This document shows, piece after piece, positions 13,801-17,646 of a DNA stretch of 17,646 bases. The stretch's first letter is position 1. Each line of letters starts with the position of its first letter. The DNA is from an uncultured Verrucomicrobiae bacterium (GTDB lineage Bacteria > Verrucomicrobiota > Verrucomicrobiia > Verrucomicrobiales > Akkermansiaceae), in the NCBI GenBank assembly GCA_937957985.1, contig CALGOH010000284.1, forward strand, positions 1 to 17,646, read 5' to 3'. The position numbers were made by a program, and so were the translations under genes. The notes under the pieces were generated by a model that worked only from the letters and a program-made list of their open reading frames with translations, did not search any database and had not been told where the DNA came from.

Positions 13801-14577
13801 GCCTTCCCCGGGACCAACTCCGAATACGATTCCGCCAAGGCCTTCCGCGAAGCCGGAGCCGACAGCGAGATCCTCGTCTTCCGCAACCTCACGCCGGACC
13901 ACCTCGAGGAGTCCCTCGCCGCGCTGGCAGCAAAGATCCGCGAGTCCCAGATCCTGTTCCTTCCCGGCGGCTTCAGCGCCGGCGACGAACCCGACGGTTC
14001 GGCCAAGTTCATCACCGCCGTCCTGCGCAGCCCGCGCGTGGCCGACGCCGTCATGGACCTGCTCAAGAACCGCGACGGCCTCATTCTGGGCATCTGCAAC
14101 GGCTTCCAGGCTCTCATCAAGACCGGCCTCGTCCCCTACGGTGAGATCCGCGAGCCCGATCCCTCGTCACCGACGCTCTTCCATAACGACATCGGTCGTC
14201 ACGTGTCCTGCTACGTCCGGACCCGGATCGCCTCGACGATGTCGCCGTGGTTCGCCGACTGCGAACCCGGCGACCTCCACACCGTCCCCGTTTCCCACGG
14301 CGAGGGAAAATTCATCGCCGACACCGCCACCATCGGGCAACTCGCCGCCAACGGCCAGATCGCCACGCAGTACTGCGACGCCGACGGCAATCCCTCGATG
14401 GACATCGCCCACAACCCGAACGGGTCCATGGCCGCCATCGAAGGCATCACCAGCCCCTGTGGTCGGATCCTCGGAAAAATGGGTCACACAGAACGCCGCG
14501 GCACCCACGTCGCGAGGAACATCCCCGGCAACAAGCACCAGCCCCTCTTCAAGGCGGGCGTGCGATGGTTCTCGTAG
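10810..14577 (+). CDS. purL: Phosphoribosylformylglycinamidine synthase, fused large form
   Basis: Fourth step of de novo purine synthesis: glutamine-dependent conversion of FGAR to FGAM. 1255 residues, the single-chain type with synthetase and glutaminase parts. Seen in order: a PurS-like N-terminal domain; the FGAM-synthase block with YWSDHCRHTTFLT (215-227) and ETHNHPTEIEPFGGAATC; the second half with CSQKGLGEMFDGSVGAGTVL and IGGKDSMSGSF; and the class I glutaminase from residue 993 (KVVIPAFPGTNSEYD) with nucleophile Cys1096 in GICNGFQ and His1226/Glu1228 in MGHTER. It looks like the clostridial/Bacteroides long form rather than the E. coli one. Two linkers are odd: 611-635 (GC-rich palindromes) and 981-992 (a period-7 repeat). 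No Shine-Dalgarno. Repeat C touches the TAG stop. Confidence 0.97.
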   Translation: MHRVFVEKKPEFANEARHLLRELRESLELDRLAGLRLVQRYDLEGLDDAEFDLAVRNVLSEPQTDVSTPDLAIPDGVSAFAVEYLPGQFDQRADSAAQCIQILTGKERPAVASARVILLEGALSDADVQAVKHYVINAVDSHEASMETPDTLDHPSPPPPDVEILADFGSREPDEIRAALGLAMSAEDVAFCQRHFRDEEKRDPSITEIRMLDTYWSDHCRHTTFLTRIEDVTFDEGTGPIQRAWKSYLEVRESLGRTDKPVTLMDIALCGMRELRASGELDNLEESEEINAASIIVPVVIDGREPEEWLVQFKNETHNHPTEIEPFGGAATCLGGCIRDPLSGRSYVYQAMRVTGAADPLAPFSETLPGKLPQRKICQIAAEGYASYGNQIGLATGMVSEVYHPGYLAKRMEIGAVVAAAPRENVFRGSPAKGDLILLIGGRTGRDGVGGATGSSKEHDDSALENSAEVQKGDAPTERKIQRLFRNAELARKIKVCNDFGAGGVSVAIGEIAPSLDIDLDAVTKKYDGLDGTELAISESQERMAVCIDPADVDFFIAASDAENLECTPVARVADHGRLRMTWRGKLIVDLSRAFLDTNGVQQSARIHVRGCGGPPQPARRSLGEGGAVDAAARRDLPSHLAQLNHCSQKGLGEMFDGSVGAGTVLWPFGGERQLTPPDAMVAKLPLLEGDTDACTYMSWSYDPYRSSDSPFHGAAWAVTESVLRCVAAGARLADVRLTLQEYFPKLGTDPSRWGLPFASLLGAFDAQHGLRLAAIGGKDSMSGSFNDLDVPPTLVSFALAPGKASLALSPEFKRAGSTVSLLEIPSTDEGLPDYDAIRATATKLAGLNQSGAILSMKHVGAPGLAHALAVCCFGNHLGFRSAEPASGMTVPVMNQNGAFRPRPSAFLIEHADPLHPSLGAIEIGTVTAEPILHLGDQSHDLDDLLAAWTGTLEPVYPTKPEDTPASSIPVDLPVTSAPRTLRTSHSALGTPKVVIPAFPGTNSEYDSAKAFREAGADSEILVFRNLTPDHLEESLAALAAKIRESQILFLPGGFSAGDEPDGSAKFITAVLRSPRVADAVMDLLKNRDGLILGICNGFQALIKTGLVPYGEIREPDPSSPTLFHNDIGRHVSCYVRTRIASTMSPWFADCEPGDLHTVPVSHGEGKFIADTATIGQLAANGQIATQYCDADGNPSMDIAHNPNGSMAAIEGITSPCGRILGKMGHTERRGTHVARNIPGNKHQPLFKAGVRWFS
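12641..12715. repeat. Paired GC palindromes inside purL
   Basis: The 15-base palindromic core GCGGCGGCCCGCCGC occurs twice, at 12644-12658 and 12700-12714. The first copy sits in a 9-bp stem (12641-12661) and the second in a 7-bp stem (12699-12715). Between them lies a segment containing CGCCGAAGCCTTGGCGAAGG. The frame stays open and encodes a Gly/Pro/Arg/Ala-rich stretch (residues about 611-635) between two well-conserved blocks of the enzyme. Confidence 0.65.
13750..13784 (+). repeat. Period-7 tandem repeat inside purL
   Basis: Five exact-phase 7-base units, consensus NCACTYS (the second is GCACTTC), translated as part of the linker TLRTSHSALGTP immediately before the glutaminase domain. 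It has the same period and style as the noncoding array at 5248-5275. Confidence 0.75.
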
Positions 14578-14686
14578 GGAGTGGCGCGCTCCCGGGCGCC
14601 ATGAGCCGGGACAGAGGCCTTCCGGCCTCCCCGGGGCGTCCGGAGGCCACCCACCCCGCGCATGGCGCTCCGGAGAGCGCCACTCC
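14578..14686. repeat. REPIN-like element C (GGAG hairpin pair)
   Basis: The left arm (14578-14603) is GGAG plus hairpin TGGCGC/GCGCCA with an 8-base loop. The right arm (14661-14686) is its reverse complement except for a few loop bases, ending CTCC. Inner palindromes include GAGGCC/GGCCTC at 14615-14629. Its outer stem TGGCGC/GCGCCA is the same as in element A, so A and C are one subfamily. It starts on the base after the purL stop and ends 11 bases before the convergent gene's stop. Confidence 0.8.
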
Positions 14687-14697
14687 ACCCCGCGGCT

Positions 14698-15150
14698 TCA
14701 CATCCCCTGCTTGCGCATCAGCTCGCTGAGCTGCTTCTGGAAGGCCTCGATGTCCTCCTGGCTCGGCCGGTATCCCGGCGTGTCGGGATCGAGCGCGGGG
14801 CGGCCCATCTGGTCGATCATCCACACCGCGCCCTCGCCGTCGGAAAAGGTCACCTTGCCGCTGACCAGCGCTCCCGGCACGGCGACGCTGTCCATGCTCA
14901 CGCTCACCCCGCCGGTGGCTTCCGGCACCGTATCGACGGGCGTTTCCTCCGCAGGCCTGTCCTCCTCCTTCGGCTCCTCCTTGATCGAGATCCCGAGGTC
15001 GAGCACCATGAACCGCGCGTCCATGTAGGTGATCGTCAGGTCGTAATCCTCCTTCAGCTTGCGCTGCAAGTCGGCGATCGACGCTCCTTCGGACGCCCAT
15101 TGCTGGAGCGACTGCTTCTGTTCTTCCGTGAGCTTGCTGGCGCTGAACAT
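14698..15150 (-). CDS. Conserved-looking small protein of unknown function
   Basis: 150 residues, soluble, not assigned to a family. The N-terminus (6-50) is helical and HTH-like (LTEEQKQSLQQWASEGASI, then DLQRKLKEDY and YMDARFMVLDLGI). An acidic, proline-containing linker (55-80) follows, then a beta-type part with VSGKVTFSDGEGAVWMIDQM and a C-terminal helix after DPDTPGYRPSQEDIEAF. This could be a small DNA- or protein-binding regulator, but nothing here proves it. Codon use is like its GC-rich neighbours, so it is probably a native gene. It converges on purL across repeat element C. Confidence 0.75.
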   Translation of the reverse strand: MFSASKLTEEQKQSLQQWASEGASIADLQRKLKEDYDLTITYMDARFMVLDLGISIKEEPKEEDRPAEETPVDTVPEATGGVSVSMDSVAVPGALVSGKVTFSDGEGAVWMIDQMGRPALDPDTPGYRPSQEDIEAFQKQLSELMRKQGM

Positions 15151-15156
15151 GTCCCG

Positions 15157-15184
15157 ATTCAGAACCTCTCACGGGGATTTCCAA
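15157..15184 (-). promoter_or_regulatory. Candidate promoter of the 150-residue protein gene
   Basis: On the minus strand TTGGAA (15179-15184), a 16-base spacer and CTGAAT (15157-15162), six bases before the ATG at 15150. A transcript from it would be leaderless. Both boxes are imperfect. Confidence 0.3.
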
Positions 15185-15241
15185 GCCGAAACGAACGGGT
15201 CGTCATCCAAGGTGATCAAGCCAGTGAGGAAGGGGTTGCTT

Positions 15242-15277
15242 GATGAGTGGGATCTACAGGATGAACACGATGGGATT
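15242..15277 (+). repeat. Period-9 GAT repeat, plus-strand array
   Basis: Four consecutive 9-base units, each beginning with GAT (for example GATGAACAC at 15260), in exact phase. A small hairpin CGGAC/GTCCG (15278-15293) follows directly. The array pairs with one of equal size on the other strand at 15334-15369. Confidence 0.65.
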
Positions 15278-15333
15278 CGGACAAGAAAGTCCGCTGATCG
15301 CAGTGGCAGTCTGGGAGGAGAAACGGAAAACCA

Positions 15334-15369
15334 CGAAAGATCCCATTTATCCCGACCATCAGGTCCATC
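15334..15369 (-). repeat. Period-9 GAT repeat, minus-strand array
   Basis: Read on the minus strand, four 9-base units each beginning with GAT (for example GATGGTCGG), in exact phase. It faces the plus-strand array 57 bases away, so the two form an inverted pair of degenerate repeats. The rest of the 277-base gap 15151-15427 holds no gene I can support. Confidence 0.65.
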
Positions 15370-15427
15370 ATGCTTCCTGCGTTCCCCAGCGCGTCGCTTC
15401 CTTCCCGGGCTTGTTCGCCCTGGATCG

Positions 15428-15859
15428 TCATCCCCGCACCCCCTCGCGCCGCGCCTCGACGGCGAGGCGGAACGCCCCGCGATCGCCGTGGCGGCGGATC
15501 GAGAACTTCACACAGCGCCGCTGGCCCGGCTCCGGACACCAGGTCGCCTGCCAGAAATAATACGTCTCCCCGTTGCTCGCCGAGACCGCCACCTTCGACA
15601 CCCCCACCACCCCCGACGAGTTGCGCGCGGACTTCAGGCACACCCGCGGCCCCGCCTCGCGTTCGTCCAGGCGCTGGACCAGCGCGTTGCGCCACGCCCG
15701 CGCCATCCGGTATGATTCCCGCTCGCTGCCATGCAGCCGGTCGGCGAAGAACTTGCCGTACTTGCGCCCGCGCCGCTGGATCCGGACCTGCCAGCCATGG
15801 GTGCTGGCGTCCGGGAGGTCGATGCGCGCGATCGCATACGTGTCCTCGGGCGTCCACAT
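15428..15859 (-). CDS. Small protein with two AP2-like modules
   Basis: 143 residues. Two stretches share the AP2/ERF-type pattern of three strands then a helix. The first is about 22-64 (GWQVRIQRRGRKYGKFFAD, then a helix through RMARAWRNAL). The second is about 83-139, opening with SGVVGVSK and continuing with YYFWQATW and CVKFSIRRHGDRGAFRLAV. AP2 modules bind DNA in plants and, in bacteria and phages, often sit beside HNH nucleases; here there is no nuclease. DNA binding, probably regulatory, is the likeliest role. Very basic. ATG 15859 is preceded by a TTGACA box. It lies at the edge of the AT-richer region but has GC-rich codons itself. Confidence 0.75.
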   Translation of the reverse strand: MWTPEDTYAIARIDLPDASTHGWQVRIQRRGRKYGKFFADRLHGSERESYRMARAWRNALVQRLDEREAGPRVCLKSARNSSGVVGVSKVAVSASNGETYYFWQATWCPEPGQRRCVKFSIRRHGDRGAFRLAVEARREGVRG

Positions 15860-15870
15860 GCGTTTCTGAA

Positions 15871-15899
15871 AAACTCGGACGCCCGCGAGGCCTTGTCAA
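15871..15899 (-). promoter_or_regulatory. Candidate promoter of the AP2-like gene
   Basis: Minus strand: a perfect -35 TTGACA (15894-15899), a 17-base spacer, GAGTTT (15871-15876) as a poor -10, then 11 bases to the ATG at 15859. It suggests that the AP2-like gene has its own promoter despite following the upstream minus-strand pair by only 95 bases. Confidence 0.45.
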
Positions 15900-15954
15900 C
15901 GAAAGCCGTCTCCCAAAAACCTGCGTACCAGAAACGACCACGACAGAGCGGCCA

Positions 15955-17019
15955 TCACCTGTGATTCTTCGGGCGCTTCGCCAAGAAGATGAAAAGAGCC
16001 AACAAACCCGCGCCGAAAAGCAAGGCCCAAAGCACCCTCCCAGTCGTGCTTTCCTCGCCTTTAAGGTGGGATTCTGGATCCTTCTGGGGTGCTCCTTTGA
16101 GCCCTTCCATAGCATCGGATGTAAGTGAACCTTCCAAATCCGGCGGCAGAAAGGTAGCCTTCAGATCGTCCACAGCATACAAATGCGGCACCAACTCCCG
16201 AGGACCTGAAAGAGTCCTAATCATCCGCACATTATGCAGCACCGGCTCGTAATCCGTACCGTCAAAATACACAGACAAAACTGCGGTCTCTTTATCGACC
16301 TCAAAGCGCGGCGTCGCCCCTTTCGGAATCTTTGAAATGCGATTCCTGTGTATGAACAACCAGCGCTCACCATTTAAACTCTTGATATAAATTGGAGCCT
16401 TGTAACCAACCTCTGATCCGTAATCGAGCTCAAACATTTCAGCACCGTCAGCGATATCCTCCCTCAATACTTCTATACTTATCCAATTAGATGCAATGTA
16501 TTCCTTGTCTCCGACAAGATAGAGTGCACGAAGACGTCCATACCCATCTTCATAGTGACGGTCGAAACCTTGACGGTACTCCCCCATCATAACGGCAGAA
16601 TCGTTGGGCTTCAATAGATCTCGCTCATCAAAACCGTCCTTGATCGCTTGCCAATCCCTACCCACCTGATCATTCGTATCTACCCTAAGGTTTTTACCAT
16701 CCGAAAATTGAAGCCAGAGCCTGGATTGGGGGTTTGGATCGTAAGATTCGCGTTCCTCGAACCCCAGAAACTGACGTCCCACATTATAGGGCTGTTCACT
16801 CGTGTTTCTGAACCCATAAACTACTCTAGGAATTTCATCCTTAAACAATACTGTGTATGGAACTGATATTTTGAATTGAACACCACCCTCTACAACATCA
16901 CCTTCAAACCTCCGATTTTCTAGCTCTAGCTTATGCTGCTCGGCACTATGCCCCAACACATTTGGCACGGCATAACTACAGGTAGCGATTACCACTAAAA
17001 GGACGGTGTTTACGCTCAT
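15955..17019 (-). CDS. Secreted protein with C-terminal membrane anchor, unknown function
   Basis: 354 residues, family not recognised. A signal-peptide-like N-terminus (VNTVLLVVIATCSYAVPNVLG), a long beta-rich extracytoplasmic part (about 30-315, for example VQFKISVPYTVLF and RVVYGFRNTSEQPY), then a single membrane helix (about 326-346, WALLFGAGLLALFIFLA) and a short basic tail KRPKNHR. It should be held in the inner membrane with the bulk outside. Its ATG overlaps the stop of the upstream zincin-like gene as ATGA, so the two are translated together and probably work together, for instance as a protease and its partner or inhibitor. Composition is clearly more AT-rich than the genes from 1 to 15,900. 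Confidence 0.8.
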   Translation of the reverse strand: MSVNTVLLVVIATCSYAVPNVLGHSAEQHKLELENRRFEGDVVEGGVQFKISVPYTVLFKDEIPRVVYGFRNTSEQPYNVGRQFLGFEERESYDPNPQSRLWLQFSDGKNLRVDTNDQVGRDWQAIKDGFDERDLLKPNDSAVMMGEYRQGFDRHYEDGYGRLRALYLVGDKEYIASNWISIEVLREDIADGAEMFELDYGSEVGYKAPIYIKSLNGERWLFIHRNRISKIPKGATPRFEVDKETAVLSVYFDGTDYEPVLHNVRMIRTLSGPRELVPHLYAVDDLKATFLPPDLEGSLTSDAMEGLKGAPQKDPESHLKGEESTTGRVLWALLFGAGLLALFIFLAKRPKNHR

Positions 17020-17646
17020 TGCACGGATCTCCTCGCATTAAGATCAATAAGAACCGCATCGTCGCTTGTCACACTTATCTCCGATATTCTATTGATCGGA
17101 CTATAAGATTCCGACATTAATGCGGAAGGCGAACCTCCGCCAGCATGGCCGTCCTCTGATGGAATGAGCAAGTGTGCAATCTCATGCGCTAAAGCGTAGC
17201 TGACAACCTCAAGGAAATCACCCCCCTCCTCCGCGATCGCAGCAGCCTGTAACCTAAGCCCTTTTTCACCCCATACAGCATTCTGACTTGAGGGCCAGTA
17301 ATTCACATACCCTGAAGTCTGAGGAACCCTCAACACATCCCTGCTCGTGAACCGAGCTCGAATAAAATCTGCAAGTTCGGTGTAGTTTGCTTGTCGTTGG
17401 TCTTGAAAACCTTTTGACAAATATGATAAAACATCACCGTTTGAATCGGTAGTGAATTCGAAATTTGCAGAGTGCGCCAACGGATCGATGACAGCCAATT
17501 CTTTATCACCATACTTAAAATTTGGTCCACCAAGTTCGGCCAAGGGCATCGATAGACTAGAGGAAGCTGCCTGTGAAGTGATGTTCACAGGAGCAACAAT
17601 ATCGTCATTAACCCAGTAGATAAAGATACCCATCTGATCTCTGTAG
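17016..17646 (-). CDS. C-terminal part of a zincin-like protein (5' end beyond the window)
   Basis: At least 209 codons; the frame is still open at the right edge, so ATG 17633 is probably internal. The segment YALAHEIAHLLIPSEDGHAGG (encoded near 17153-17195) contains HEIAH, the zinc-binding and catalytic HExxH of zincin metallopeptidases, followed by GH and, a little later, ALM. In metzincins a third zinc ligand lies six residues after the second His and a Met-turn follows. Here the nearest His is nine residues on, so the fold subtype is uncertain. The N-terminal part seen is polar and repeat-free (IYWVNDD, then SANFEFTTDSNGDVL). It is AT-rich like its partner downstream and overlaps it by four bases. 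Confidence 0.7.
   Translation of the reverse strand, partial: YRDQMGIFIYWVNDDIVAPVNITSQAASSSLSMPLAELGGPNFKYGDKELAVIDPLAHSANFEFTTDSNGDVLSYLSKGFQDQRQANYTELADFIRARFTSRDVLRVPQTSGYVNYWPSSQNAVWGEKGLRLQAAAIAEEGGDFLEVVSYALAHEIAHLLIPSEDGHAGGGSPSALMSESYSPINRISEISVTSDDAVLIDLNARRSVQ

Noticed and set aside
15240..15560. Plus-strand open frame of 106 codons
   Set aside because: Its first part is the translation of the period-9 GAT arrays and the rest is antisense to the AP2-like gene.
15216..16115. 299-codon minus-strand open frame across the AP2-like gene
   Set aside because: It is a frame-shifted shadow; the AP2-like frame has coherent motifs, this one does not.

Overview
The window is about 17.6 kb of mostly GC-rich bacterial chromosome. 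It carries housekeeping genes in an order I do not know from the standard model bacteria. The best guess for the source is the Verrucomicrobiota, probably class Verrucomicrobiae. That is an inference from four things: a Rho with an H1-like lysine/alanine tail, a small protein with two AP2-like modules, a near absence of Shine-Dalgarno sites, and gene ends decorated with short repeats. No rRNA, tRNA, CRISPR array, insertion sequence or prophage was seen.

Layout. Positions 1-3473 (minus strand): trpS, then yebC, then rho, which runs off the left edge; yebC and rho form a tight pair. Positions 3564-8795 (plus strand): a membrane-anchored thioredoxin-fold (SelL/AhpC-TSA_2-like) protein overlapping a short-chain dehydrogenase, a GT-A-like glycosyltransferase, plsY-gpsA (making and using glycerol-3-phosphate for phospholipid synthesis), and a YqaA/DedA-type membrane protein. 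Positions 8876-9574 (minus): a secreted LolA-like protein. Positions 9734-14577 (plus): an HrgA-like protein whose nuclease motif looks degenerate, then a long fused purL with its own glutaminase domain. Positions 14698-15150 (minus): an unknown 150-residue protein. Positions 15428-15859 (minus): the AP2-like protein. Positions 15955-17646 (minus): an AT-richer pair, a zincin-like protein cut by the right edge and a secreted, C-terminally anchored partner. Their base composition differs sharply from the rest and suggests transfer.

The most interesting layer is repeats rather than genes. (1) Four elements, each a head-to-head pair of GGAG-headed hairpins, sit at or beside stop codons (6051-6210, 8006-8114, 8800-8868, 14578-14686). 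They have the architecture of REPINs, but with different stem sequences in different elements and compensating base changes between arms. In two of them the first G of GGAG is the last base of the host gene's TAG stop. (2) Degenerate arrays of period 7 follow the stops of trpS and the dehydrogenase, and another lies in frame inside purL just before its glutaminase domain. (3) Two arrays of period 9, each four GAT-headed units, face each other at 15242-15369. (4) purL also carries two copies of a 15-base palindrome in another linker. So purL seems to have absorbed two kinds of repeat in its interdomain linkers.

Several genes have a plausible -35/-10 pair ending only 5-13 bases before the ATG, and most starts are preceded by pyrimidine-rich rather than purine-rich sequence. 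This suggests leaderless or very short-leader transcripts.
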